Shown here: piece by piece, positions 8,970 to 17,944 of the stretch | Position numbering within the stretch: position 1 is the first letter of the stretch | Layout: each line of letters starts with the position of its first letter | Source: Rhodovulum sp. 12E13 | Lineage (GTDB): Bacteria; Pseudomonadota; Alphaproteobacteria; Rhodobacterales; Rhodobacteraceae | Reading direction: 5' to 3' | Assembly (NCBI RefSeq): GCF_003340565.1 | Contig: NZ_QPLK01000025.1 | Coordinates: 1 to 41,327 of the forward strand | Length of the DNA stretch: 41,327 nt | The notes under the pieces: generated by a model | Told to the model about the DNA's origin: nothing | The model's input: the letters and a program-made list of their open reading frames with translations, nothing else | Databases searched by the model: none | Position numbers and translations under genes: made by a program

Positions 8970-10037
8970 ATGCGTGACGATGCGGCAGAGCCCGGGGCAG
9001 GCCCCGGCGCCGCGCTGCGGGCCTGGTACGACGGGCACGCCCGCGACCTGCCGTGGCGCGTGCCGCCCGGCGCGGGGCATCGGGCCGATCCCTACCGCGT
9101 CTGGCTGTCCGAGGTGATGCTGCAGCAGACGACCGTCGCCGCCGTCATCCCCTATTTCCATCGCTTCACCGCGCTCTGGCCCACCGTGGCGCATCTCGCC
9201 GCCGCCGAGGATGCCGCGGTGATGGCCGAGTGGGCGGGCCTCGGCTATTACGCCCGCGCCCGCAACCTGCTGAAATGCGCCCGCACCGTGGCGGCCGAGC
9301 TTGGCGGCGCCTTCCCCGACACCGCCGAGGGGCTGCGCGCGCTGCCCGGCATCGGCCCCTACACGGCCGCCGCGATCGCGGCCATCGCCTTCGACCGGCC
9401 CGAGACGGTGGTCGACGGCAATGTCGAGCGGGTGATGGCCCGCCTCCACGCCGTAGAGACGCCGCTGCCCGCCGCCAAGCCCGTGCTCGCCGCCCACGCC
9501 GCCGCCCTGACCCCGCAGGAGCGGCCGGGCGACCACGCGCAGGCGGTGATGGATCTCGGCGCCACGATCTGCACCCCGCGCTCGCCCGCCTGCGGCATCT
9601 GCCCGGTGATGCGCTGGTGCCGAGCCCGCGCCGCGGGGCTCGCCGCCGAGCTGCCCCTCAAGGCCCCGAAGAGGGCCAAGCCCACCCGCCTCGGCCTCGT
9701 CTATGTCGCGCGGCGGGCCGACGGCGCGGTGCTGCTCGAGACCCGGCCCGACGGCGGCCTCTTGGGCGGAATGCTCGGCTTTCCCTGCACCGACTGGGCC
9801 GAGGCACGGCCGCCGGAGGCGCCGCCGCTCACGGCCGAATGGCGCGCGTCGGGCGAGGTGCGCCACACCTTCACCCACTTCCACCTGCGCCTCGCCCTGC
9901 GCCTCGCCGAGGTGCCGCTGCAGGCAGTGCCCGAACGCGGCGCCTTTACCGGCCGCCACGCCTTTCGCCCGCAGGCGCTGCCGACGCTCATGCGCAAGGT
10001 GTGGAACCTTGCGGCACCCGACTTCCCGCCGCTTTGA
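8970..10037 (+). CDS. mutY: A/G-specific adenine glycosylase MutY
   Basis: MutY removes adenine mispaired with 8-oxoguanine in base excision repair. The protein has 355 residues, a normal length. Visible elements in order are the helical glycosylase core with SEVMLQQTTV (Glu48), the helix-hairpin-helix LPGIGPYTAAAIAAIAF (125-141), the catalytic Asp149 in VVDGNVERV, and the iron-sulfur cluster cysteines C201, C208, C211 and C217 in the standard C-X6-C-X2-C-X5-C spacing. A C-terminal NUDIX-like domain (about 230-350) contains the HTFTHFHL element that recognises 8-oxoguanine. The ATG at 8970 is the only sensible start. The divergent neighbours are dciA and dsbA. Confidence 0.95.
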   Translation: MRDDAAEPGAGPGAALRAWYDGHARDLPWRVPPGAGHRADPYRVWLSEVMLQQTTVAAVIPYFHRFTALWPTVAHLAAAEDAAVMAEWAGLGYYARARNLLKCARTVAAELGGAFPDTAEGLRALPGIGPYTAAAIAAIAFDRPETVVDGNVERVMARLHAVETPLPAAKPVLAAHAAALTPQERPGDHAQAVMDLGATICTPRSPACGICPVMRWCRARAAGLAAELPLKAPKRAKPTRLGLVYVARRADGAVLLETRPDGGLLGGMLGFPCTDWAEARPPEAPPLTAEWRASGEVRHTFTHFHLRLALRLAEVPLQAVPERGAFTGRHAFRPQALPTLMRKVWNLAAPDFPPL

Positions 10038-10062
10038 TTTCGCCACAATCGCCGCCTAGCCT
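10034..10062 (+). promoter_or_regulatory. Possible housekeeping promoter of alkB
   Basis: TTGATT (10034-10039) and TAGCCT (10057-10062) are separated by 17 bp and lie 25 bp before the alkB ATG. The -35 box overlaps the end of mutY. The -10 box is a poor match, so this is tentative. Confidence 0.3.
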
Positions 10063-10086
10063 CGCGCGCGTCAGAGGATCAACGCC

Positions 10087-11241
10087 ATGACTGCAACGCA
10101 CCCGTCCACGCCAGCCGCCCCGCCGATCGCCCGCGCCGGGCACGCCGCGCCGTTCTGGATGTCGCTGCTCACGGTGCCCCTGGCGGTCATGACAATCACG
10201 CAGGGCGGCTGGTGGGTGATCTCGCTGCCGCTCTTCGCCTGGGGCCTCTTCACGCTGCTCGACGCCCTGTCAGGGCTGAACCCGACGAACGAAGACCCCG
10301 ACACGCCGCCCGAACTGCTGTTCTGGTATCGCCTGATCACGCTGATCTGGTTTCCCATCCAGGCTTCGCTTCTGGTCTTCGCGCTCGCCGTGGTGCCCGG
10401 CTCCGACCACCTGACGCTGCTCGAGAAATGGGCCGTCTTCTTCGGCCTCGGCGTCGTCTCGGGCGCGGTGGGCATCGTCTACGCCCACGAACTGATGCAC
10501 CAGAAGAACCGGGCGGAGCGGTGGCTGGGCGACCTGCTGCTCGCCTCTGTCCTCTACAGCCATTTCCGCAGCGAGCACCTCCTGGTGCATCACCGCTACG
10601 TCGGCACCGTGCGCGACGCGGTGACGGCGCGCTACAACGAGGGCTTTCACCGCTTCTTTCCAAGGGTGCTGCGCGACGGCTTCACCTCGGCGCTCCGGGC
10701 CGAGGCGGAGCGGCTGAAAAAGCGCGGCAGGAGCCCGTGGTCGCTGCAGAACCCGTTCTGGCGCTACGCCGCGCTGCAGGGCGCCTGGGTCGCGCTTGCG
10801 CTCGCGCTCGGCGGCGTGGGCGGTCTGATCCTGTTCTGCGTCTGCGCCTTCACGGCAATCTGGCAGCTCGAGCTGACCAATTACATCGAGCACTACGGGC
10901 TGACGCGAAAGCATCTCGGCGACGGCAAGTACGAGCACGTCAAGCCGCGCCATTCGTGGAATGCCTCGCACCGGGCGTCGAACTGGCTGCTCATAAACTT
11001 GCAGCGCCATTCCGATCACCACTACAAGCCCGATCGTCGTTTTCCCCTGCTCCAGACCTATGCCGAGGACGAGGCCCCGCAATTGCCCTACGGATATCCG
11101 CTGATGGCCCAGATCGCGATGATCCCGCCGCTCTGGCGGCGCGTGATGAACCCTCGCGTGCGGGCGTGGCGCAAGCAGTTCTACCCCGAGATCGCCGACT
11201 GGAGACCCTACCGCGACGGGACTCTGCCGCCCCCGCGCTAG
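10087..11241 (+). CDS. alkB: AlkB-type membrane alkane 1-monooxygenase
   Basis: This is an integral-membrane non-heme diiron hydroxylase of 384 residues. AlkB enzymes oxidise terminal methyl groups of alkanes. All histidine boxes are present: HELMH (134-138), HLLVHH (164-169), NYIEHYG (265-271) and RHSDHH (307-312). Hydrophobic segments at about 22-60, 80-103, 115-133, 150-160 and 228-258 give the usual transmembrane arrangement. AlkB needs a rubredoxin and its reductase, and neither is nearby. The next gene, a Crp/Fnr regulator, is 53 bp downstream and may be cotranscribed or control it. The related fatty-acid and xylene hydroxylases have the same boxes, so the substrate is inferred. Confidence 0.9.
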   Translation: MTATHPSTPAAPPIARAGHAAPFWMSLLTVPLAVMTITQGGWWVISLPLFAWGLFTLLDALSGLNPTNEDPDTPPELLFWYRLITLIWFPIQASLLVFALAVVPGSDHLTLLEKWAVFFGLGVVSGAVGIVYAHELMHQKNRAERWLGDLLLASVLYSHFRSEHLLVHHRYVGTVRDAVTARYNEGFHRFFPRVLRDGFTSALRAEAERLKKRGRSPWSLQNPFWRYAALQGAWVALALALGGVGGLILFCVCAFTAIWQLELTNYIEHYGLTRKHLGDGKYEHVKPRHSWNASHRASNWLLINLQRHSDHHYKPDRRFPLLQTYAEDEAPQLPYGYPLMAQIAMIPPLWRRVMNPRVRAWRKQFYPEIADWRPYRDGTLPPPR

Positions 11242-11294
11242 GGCCTGCGATCGTGCGCTTCGAACAAAGCACCGGTCGCGCGCGTTCCTTTCGG

Positions 11295-12008
11295 ATGGAA
11301 AGCCGCCCGAAGAACCGCGTGCTCAGATCGCTCGCCCCCGACACCCGCCGCGCCGTCCTCGACGCCTGCGAGCGCGTGGACCTCGACGCCGGCACCGTGC
11401 TCGCCCACACGGGAGAGCAGACGCCCGCGCTGCACTTTCCCGAAACGGCGGTCGTGTCGACGCTGGCGAGCTACAGCGACGGCGCGACCATCGAGATGGC
11501 CAATGTGGGGCGCGAGTGCTGCACCGGAATCGGGCTGATCCTCGGCGAGGGCCGCCAGCTCAACACCAACCAGGTGCAGATCGGCGGAACCGCGCTGACC
11601 CTCCTGCCTCAGGCCCTCGAGCCACTGCGACGCGACTACCGCGACTTCGAGCGCGTGCTGTTGTCGGTGGTCCAGGCCATCTTCTACCAGGTGCTCGTCT
11701 CGGGCGCCTGCAACGGGGCGCACAATGCGCGCCAGCGACTCGCCCGATGGCTCCTGACCATGAGCGACCGCACCGACGACGAGACCATGCCGCTGACGCA
11801 GGAGTTTCTGTCGGACATGCTGGGCGTGCGGCGCCCCACCGTCACCCAGGCCGCGGCAGAGCTGCAGCGCGAGGGGCGAATCGACTATGCCCGCGGGCGC
11901 ATCCGCGTGCTCGATCACGGCGCGTTGCGCGAGGCGAGCTGCGAATGCTACGATCTCGTCCGCGCGGCCTATGACACTCTCCTTCCCGAGAGGGGCCGTT
12001 GGGCCTGA
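11295..12008 (+). CDS. Crp/Fnr-family transcriptional regulator
   Basis: This protein has 237 residues. The N-terminal cyclic-nucleotide-binding-like beta barrel covers about 15-130, followed by a dimer helix and a winged helix near 170-215 (TQEFLSDMLGVRRPTVTQAA is the recognition helix region). The FNR iron-sulfur cysteines are missing at the N-terminus, and I do not see the cAMP phosphate cassette (RxSA-type), so the effector is unknown. Three cysteines are clustered oddly (RECCTG near 75 and SCEC near 218). An in-frame GTG at 11253 could extend the protein by 14 residues; the ATG at 11295 is used because the domain begins soon after it. The gene lies between alkB and the LOV kinase. Confidence 0.8.
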   Translation: MESRPKNRVLRSLAPDTRRAVLDACERVDLDAGTVLAHTGEQTPALHFPETAVVSTLASYSDGATIEMANVGRECCTGIGLILGEGRQLNTNQVQIGGTALTLLPQALEPLRRDYRDFERVLLSVVQAIFYQVLVSGACNGAHNARQRLARWLLTMSDRTDDETMPLTQEFLSDMLGVRRPTVTQAAAELQREGRIDYARGRIRVLDHGALREASCECYDLVRAAYDTLLPERGRWA

Positions 12009-12019
12009 GGCCAACCGCT

Positions 12020-12037
12020 CTGTACGGTACCGAACAG
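12020..12037. promoter_or_regulatory. 18-bp near-perfect palindrome upstream of the LOV kinase
   Basis: CTGTACGGTACCGAACAG is a palindrome with a single mismatched pair. It lies 11 bp after the Crp/Fnr stop codon and 89 bp before the LOV kinase start. The length and symmetry suit a dimeric repressor or activator site. It resembles, but does not match, the TGT-N12-ACA sites of PpsR, because its spacing is 10. Confidence 0.45.
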
Positions 12038-12126
12038 ACGATGCCGTGGCGGCTCGTTAGGTCGGATTGGCCGGAGCATGTTGGCCACTGGCCGGGTGCA
12101 TCCCATCTGCAGCCGGAAAGGGAAGC

Positions 12127-13224
12127 ATGGCAGGCGTGGGCACGTTGGACGACGAGGGCGAAGAGCGCGACGTGGCGCACGCCATCCAGCGGTCGCAGCT
12201 GGCGATGGTGATGACCGATGCCCATGCCGCCGACGACCCTATCACCTATGTCAACGCAGCCTTCGAGACGATGACGCACTATCCGCGCGAGGCTGCGCTC
12301 GGCCGCAACTGCCGCTTCCTTCAGGGGCCGCAGACCGGCCCGGCCGACGTGGCGCGCATCCGCGAGGGCCTGCGCTCCGGGCACGAGTTCCAGGTGACGC
12401 TCACCAACCACCGCGCCGACGGAACCCCGTTTCGCAACCAGATCCTGATTACGCCGGTGCACGACGAGTCGGGGCAGCTCAGTGCCCATTTCGCCGTCCT
12501 GCGCGAGGTCGCGCCGCCGATGGAGGTGGCCGAAGAGGATGACGACACGGTCGAGTTGCTGCGCGAACTTCAGCACCGGGTGAAGAACCATCTCGCCATG
12601 ATCGTGAGCATGATCCGCGTGCAGGCGGCGCGCGACGTCACGCCCGATTCGCTCAGGGCGATCGGACGGCGGGTCGAGGCGCTCGCGCTCCTCTACGAGG
12701 AGATGATGAAGGCCGAGAGTCGGCCCGGCGCCGATCGCACCATCGCGGCCGGCAGCTATCTCGGCCGCATCGCGGCGGTCGTCTCGGGCCTGCAAGCACG
12801 CGACGATGTCGAGATGAGCCTCGACTGCGATTCGCTGGAGCTGACGCTCGACCAGGCGGCGCGGCTGGGGCTCCTGCTGTCGGAGTTCCTGACCAACGCG
12901 CTCGAACACGCCTTCGAGGGGCGCGCGGGCGGCGCGGTGCAGGTCCGGCTCGAACGTCTGGAGCGAAACGTGCGCCTGACGGTCGAGGATGACGGCATCG
13001 GCATGCCCGAGGGCAGCGACTGGCCCGTCACCGCGCCGTCTATCTCGGCGCAGCACCGGCAGGCCGAAGAGGGCGAGGGCCGGCTCGACACCACGGCGCA
13101 GGGCGGCCAGCCCGGCGTGGGGGGCAGCATCGTCGCCGCGCTCGCCCGGTCGCTGCGCGCCGATCTCATGGTTGCCCCCCGGCCGGGTGGCGGAACATCC
13201 GTCACGGTCGTCTTCGAGCCCTGA
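12127..13224 (+). CDS. LOV-domain blue-light sensor histidine kinase (HisKA_2 type)
   Basis: This soluble sensor kinase has 365 residues. A LOV (PAS-type flavin) domain spans about 18-127 and contains the photoactive cysteine Cys62 in GRNCRFLQ (59-66). The flavin-contacting Asn residues appear at N94 and N104 (NHRADGTPFRN). The conserved Gln of the last LOV strand (usually FxGxQ) is replaced, with FAVLREVA here. A short linker leads to a HisKA_2 domain with the phosphoacceptor His150 in ELQHRVKNHL, then an HATPase with N-box LSEFLTNALEHAF and the DDGIGMPEG loop. Bacterial LOV-HisKA_2/HWE kinases form a cysteinyl-flavin adduct in blue light and signal through single-domain receivers or PhyR. 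The ATG at 12127 follows GGAAAGGGAAGC. No receiver gene is adjacent. Confidence 0.9.
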   Translation: MAGVGTLDDEGEERDVAHAIQRSQLAMVMTDAHAADDPITYVNAAFETMTHYPREAALGRNCRFLQGPQTGPADVARIREGLRSGHEFQVTLTNHRADGTPFRNQILITPVHDESGQLSAHFAVLREVAPPMEVAEEDDDTVELLRELQHRVKNHLAMIVSMIRVQAARDVTPDSLRAIGRRVEALALLYEEMMKAESRPGADRTIAAGSYLGRIAAVVSGLQARDDVEMSLDCDSLELTLDQAARLGLLLSEFLTNALEHAFEGRAGGAVQVRLERLERNVRLTVEDDGIGMPEGSDWPVTAPSISAQHRQAEEGEGRLDTTAQGGQPGVGGSIVAALARSLRADLMVAPRPGGGTSVTVVFEP

Positions 13225-13235
13225 GCGAAAAAAAG

Positions 13236-13253
13236 GCCCCGCCGGCGCGGGGC
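13236..13253 (-). terminator. Intrinsic terminator of ccrM
   Basis: GCCCCGC-CGGC-GCGGGGC forms a 7-bp GC stem with a 4-base loop. Seven A residues at 13228-13234 become a U tract after the hairpin on the minus strand. It lies 65 bp past the ccrM stop and just beyond the convergent LOV kinase gene. Confidence 0.8.
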
Positions 13254-13317
13254 GCACGGCGGGGCAAGGGGTGCCGCGGTGTCGGAAGCCGCAGGCACCG
13301 GCGGTACCTCGGAACTC

Positions 13318-14517
<1,200 letters not shown>

Positions 14518-14535
14518 TCAATTTCTTTTTTCGAA

Positions 14536-15162
14536 TCAGGGGCTTGGGCTTTCCTCTTGCCACAAGATATTGCGGACGGGGGCGAAGCTACGCCTATGAT
14601 GCGGGGTCGGCCCGAGATCTTGGAGCGCCGACAGATGCATTTTGGTCGCATAGCCCGCGTTCGTCTCCCAGCCATAGCCGGGGTGCTGTTGCGCCAGCTC
14701 CACCATCGCCCGGTCGCGCGCCACCTTGGCCACGATCGAGGCCGCCGCGATCGACAGGCAGAGCCCGTCGCCGCCTATCACGGGCGTCGCCGGGCAGGGC
14801 AGATCGTCGGGGCACCGGTTGCCGTCGACCAGCGCGTGGCAGGGCGGCAGGCCGAGCAGACCGACGGCCTGTCGCATCGCCAGCAGGGCCGCATGCAGGA
14901 TGTTGAGCCGGTCGATCTCCTCGACGCTGACGTGCACCACCGCGACCTCGGCGTTGGCCATGATCTCGGCGGCGAGCGCCTCGCGCGTGGCACGGTCGAG
15001 CGCCTTGGAATCGTCGATGCCCGGTGGGATGCGCGCAGGGTGCAGCACGACGGCCGCCGCCGTGACCGGGCCGGCGAGCGGCCCGCGGCCCACCTCGTCG
15101 AGCCCGGCGATCCGGGTGGCCCCTTCCGCCAGCAGGGCGGCCTCTCTCGAGAAATCCGGCAT
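14536..15162 (-). CDS. rnhB: Ribonuclease HII
   Basis: RNase HII removes ribonucleotides and RNA primers from DNA-RNA hybrids. The 208-residue length is typical. The signature [19 protein letters not shown] lies near residues 19-37 with the catalytic Asp-Glu pair. The second acidic pair lies in [12 protein letters not shown] near 110, and the conserved [15 protein letters not shown] near 136-150. The ATG at 15162 is chosen over the frame start at 15258, because the domain begins a few residues later. It is divergent from accD (143 bp apart) and upstream of ccrM. Confidence 0.92.
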   Translation of the reverse strand: MPDFSREAALLAEGATRIAGLDEVGRGPLAGPVTAAAVVLHPARIPPGIDDSKALDRATREALAAEIMANAEVAVVHVSVEEIDRLNILHAALLAMRQAVGLLGLPPCHALVDGNRCPDDLPCPATPVIGGDGLCLSIAAASIVAKVARDRAMVELAQQHPGYGWETNAGYATKMHLSALQDLGPTPHHRRSFAPVRNILWQEESPSP

Positions 15163-15252
15163 GGGGCCGAGAGAGCCGCCCCAGGCGCGCGGGCGCAAGC
15201 GAAAAGTCGCCCCTGGCCCGCTTCGGCCCGCCTGACCGGGCGCAACCGGCGT

Positions 15253-15281
15253 TTGCATTCGCGCCCCGCGCCCCTTACATC
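15253..15281 (+). promoter_or_regulatory. Possible housekeeping promoter of accD-folC
   Basis: TTGCAT (15253-15258) and TACATC (15276-15281) are separated by 17 bp and lie 24 bp upstream of the accD ATG. This is the only promoter-like pair I can see in the rnhB-accD divergent space. Confidence 0.4.
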
Positions 15282-15305
15282 GCGGCCAGTCGCGCGAGGG
15301 CCCGC

Positions 15306-16298
15306 ATGAACTGGATCTCGAACTACGTCCGCCCCAAGATCAATTCGCTCTTCTCGCGCCGCGAGATGCCGGAGCACCTGTGGACGAAGTGCCCCGAATG
15401 CGGGACGATGCTGTTCCACCGGGAACTGGCGACCAACCTCAACGTCTGCACCGCCTGCGGCCACCACATGGCGCTGACGCCGCGGGCGCGCTTCGCCACG
15501 CTCTTCGACGGTGGCGTGTTCACCGAGGTTCCGGTGGCCGAGCCGCTGGCCGACCCGCTGCACTTCCGCGACAGCAAGCGCTACACCGACCGGATGCGAA
15601 GCGCCCAGCGCGACACCGGCGAGAAGGAGGCGATGCTGGTCGCCGAGGGCGAGATGGGGCGCACCCCGATCGTCGCCGCCGCGCAGGACTTTTCCTTCAT
15701 GGGCGGCTCCATGGGGATGTATGTCGGCAACGCCATAGTCGCTGCCTGCGCCCGTGCGACCGAGCTGCGGCGCCCGCTGATCCTGTTTTCCGCCGCCGGG
15801 GGCGCGCGGATGCAGGAGGGTATCCTGTCGCTGATGCAGATGCCCCGCACCACGGTCGCCGTGGAAGAGCTGCGCGAGGCCGGCCTGCCCTACATCGTCG
15901 TGCTGACCCACCCCACGACGGGCGGCGTGACGGCGAGCTACGCCATGCTGGGCGACATCCACATCGCCGAGCCCAACGCGCTGATCTGCTTCGCCGGCCC
16001 CCGCGTGATCGAGCAGACCATCCGCGAGAAGCTGCCCGAGGGCTTCCAGCGGGCCGAGTACCTGCTCGACCACGGTATGCTCGACCGGGTGACGCACCGG
16101 CGCGAGCTGCGCGACGAACTGATCACCGTGACGCGAATGCTGATGGGACTGCCGCCGGCGGTGAAGGGCGATCTGCCCCCGCCGCTCGATCTCGCCGCGC
16201 CCGAGGCCCAGCCCGACGCTCCGGCGGAAGACGGCGCAGAGGGCACCACCGAGACGGGCGACCAGCGGCCGGGCCCGAAGGCGGACGCCGCCGAATGA
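15306..16298 (+). CDS. accD: Acetyl-CoA carboxylase carboxyltransferase subunit beta
   Basis: AccD and AccA together transfer the carboxyl group from biotin to acetyl-CoA, giving malonyl-CoA for fatty acid synthesis. The protein has 330 residues. The N-terminal zinc ribbon is intact: C29 and C32 (KCPECG) and C48 and C51 (CTACGHH). The crotonase-fold body carries [13 protein letters not shown], the oxyanion segment [14 protein letters not shown], and [15 protein letters not shown]. The C-terminal 50 residues are Ala/Glu/Pro-rich and not needed for the fold. The stop overlaps the folC start (ATGA), an arrangement common in alphaproteobacteria. Confidence 0.96.
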   Translation: MNWISNYVRPKINSLFSRREMPEHLWTKCPECGTMLFHRELATNLNVCTACGHHMALTPRARFATLFDGGVFTEVPVAEPLADPLHFRDSKRYTDRMRSAQRDTGEKEAMLVAEGEMGRTPIVAAAQDFSFMGGSMGMYVGNAIVAACARATELRRPLILFSAAGGARMQEGILSLMQMPRTTVAVEELREAGLPYIVVLTHPTTGGVTASYAMLGDIHIAEPNALICFAGPRVIEQTIREKLPEGFQRAEYLLDHGMLDRVTHRRELRDELITVTRMLMGLPPAVKGDLPPPLDLAAPEAQPDAPAEDGAEGTTETGDQRPGPKADAAE

Positions 16299-17608
16299 GC
16301 CCCGCCGATACGGGGGGGGGAGCGGAAGCGCCAGGCGGCTCCGACGCGCTGCTCGCCCGCATGGGCGATCTGCACCCCAGCACCATCGACCTCTCGCTCG
16401 ACCGCACCTGGCGCCTTCTCGACGCGCTCGGCAATCCGCAGGACAGGCTGCCGCCCGTCATCCACATCGCCGGGACGAACGGCAAGGGCTCGACCCTCGC
16501 CATGCTGCGCGCGGGGCTGTCCGCCGCCGGGCAGCGGGTGCATGCCTATACCTCACCCCATCTCGTGCGCTTCCACGAGCGGATCGCGCTGGCGGGCGCC
16601 GAGATCTCGGAACCCGCGCTGGTCGACGTGCTGGAGAGGACGCTCGCCGCCAACGCCGGCCAGCCGATCACCTATTTCGAAGCGACGACCTGCGCGGCCT
16701 TCCTCGCCTTCGCCGAGGCAGAGGCCGACACGCTCCTGCTCGAGGTCGGCATGGGCGGGCGACTCGACACGACCAACGTCATCGCCCGCCCGCAACTGAC
16801 GATCATCACGCCGGTCGATCTCGACCACCAGGCGTTCCTGGGCGAGACGCGGTCCGAGATCGCCGGAGAGAAGGCCGGCATCCTCAAGCGCGGCGTGCCC
16901 TGCGTCGTCGCTCGCCAGGAGGAGGACGCGCTGGAGGTGATCGAGGCGCGCGCCGCACGCCTCGGCGTACCGCTGCTCGCCGACGGCCAGCATTGGCATG
17001 TCTGGCAGGAGCGTGGGCGCCTCGTGTTCCAGGACGAGACCGGCCTGCTCGACCTGCCGCTGCCTGCCCTGCCCGGCCCGCACCAGGTGGCCAATGCCGG
17101 CACCGCGCTCGCCGCGCTGCGCCATCTCGGCCACGGCGAGGCGGTCTGCGAGGCCGCGATGATCGGGGCGCGCTGGCCGGCGCGCATGCAGCGTCTCGCC
17201 GGCGGCCTCGCCACCCTCCTGCCTGGCGGCGAGCTGTGGCTCGACGGCGGCCACAACCCCCATGCCGCCGCTGCCATGGCGGCCACCCTGCGCCCCCGCG
17301 CCGGCGACACGCGGCCCCTGCACCTCGTCTTCGGCCTGCAGGGCGCGCGCGACGCCGCCGCCGTGCTCGCCCCCTTCGCCGACCTTGCCGACCGGCTGAC
17401 CGCCGTGCCCGTGCCCGGCGAGGCCGCCAGCCAGCCAACCGCGGCGCTTGCCGCCGCCGCCCGCGCCCACGGCATGGCGGCCGACGAGGCGGATGGCGTC
17501 GATACGGCGCTCACCGCCATCGCGAGCGAGACGCCGCGGGCGCGCGTGCTGATCTTCGGCTCGCTCTACCTCGCCGGCGCTGTCCTGCGGCAGCAGGACG
17601 CGCTGTAG
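16295..17608 (+). CDS. folC: Bifunctional folylpolyglutamate/dihydrofolate synthase
   Basis: FolC adds glutamate to dihydropteroate and to folates. The protein has 437 residues. The P-loop HIAGTNGKGSTLAML lies near residues 56-70, the Mur-ligase-type metal region LLEVGMGGRLDTTNV near 148-162, and the C-terminal domain has LWLDGGHNPHAAAAMA near 312-327. The start ATG overlaps the accD stop by four bases, so the two are coupled. A run of nine G residues (16312-16320) lies within the first ten codons, encoding Gly-Gly-Gly. A slip there would abolish the protein unless translation restarted downstream. Confidence 0.95.
   Translation: MSPADTGGGAEAPGGSDALLARMGDLHPSTIDLSLDRTWRLLDALGNPQDRLPPVIHIAGTNGKGSTLAMLRAGLSAAGQRVHAYTSPHLVRFHERIALAGAEISEPALVDVLERTLAANAGQPITYFEATTCAAFLAFAEAEADTLLLEVGMGGRLDTTNVIARPQLTIITPVDLDHQAFLGETRSEIAGEKAGILKRGVPCVVARQEEDALEVIEARAARLGVPLLADGQHWHVWQERGRLVFQDETGLLDLPLPALPGPHQVANAGTALAALRHLGHGEAVCEAAMIGARWPARMQRLAGGLATLLPGGELWLDGGHNPHAAAAMAATLRPRAGDTRPLHLVFGLQGARDAAAVLAPFADLADRLTAVPVPGEAASQPTAALAAAARAHGMAADEADGVDTALTAIASETPRARVLIFGSLYLAGAVLRQQDAL
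16312..16320 (+). repeat. Nine-G homopolymer inside the folC 5' end
   Basis: An uninterrupted run of nine G residues follows GATAC at codons 6-9 of folC. Runs of this length slip during replication and are also common sites of sequencing error. The folC frame is intact in this copy. Confidence 0.85.
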
Positions 17609-17944
17609 GGCCGTGCGGCCCCGTCGACCCGCCCTGCCTGACCCGGCCGGGCGTCGGCGCGCCACCCCGACGGCCAAGTCGAGTCTCACCCTGCGTAACG
17701 GTCGCGCCCGAAAGCGACGCGGATCGCAGCCCGATCATCCGCGTTCGCGCCGCCCGTGCGTCGCCCGCGCGGACCGCGTTCTTCGAACGACGGCCCGCCC
17801 ACCCGACGCATCCCTCGCCTGCGCGCGCGCTGGCCACGGCCCGCCCCATCATCCTGGCCCAAATACTCCCGCCGGAGGCACGCGCCCGGTCCGGGCGCAG
17901 AAAAGGGGAAACGCGCCGCAGGCGCTCCGCCTGGTCATGGCCGA
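17609..17944. other. Intergenic stretch between convergent folC and zapE, with hairpins
   Basis: No gene is recognised in this 336-bp stretch. It contains CCAAATACTCCCGCCGGAGG near 17858-17877, a hairpin-forming phrase that I recall as recurrent in intergenic DNA of Rhodobacterales. Next come a 17-bp palindrome (GCGCCCGG-T-CCGGGCGC, 17882-17898) and a small GCGCC-GCA-GGCGC hairpin (17913-17923), separated by AGAAAAGGGGAAA. The group probably ends transcription from both sides. The zapE side fits best, since the A-rich spacer becomes T-rich on the minus strand after the small hairpin. Confidence 0.5.

Noticed and set aside
12020-12037. A PpsR (photosynthesis repressor) site before the LOV kinase
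   Set aside because: The TGT and ACA half-sites are 10 bp apart, not 12, and no photosynthesis gene is present.
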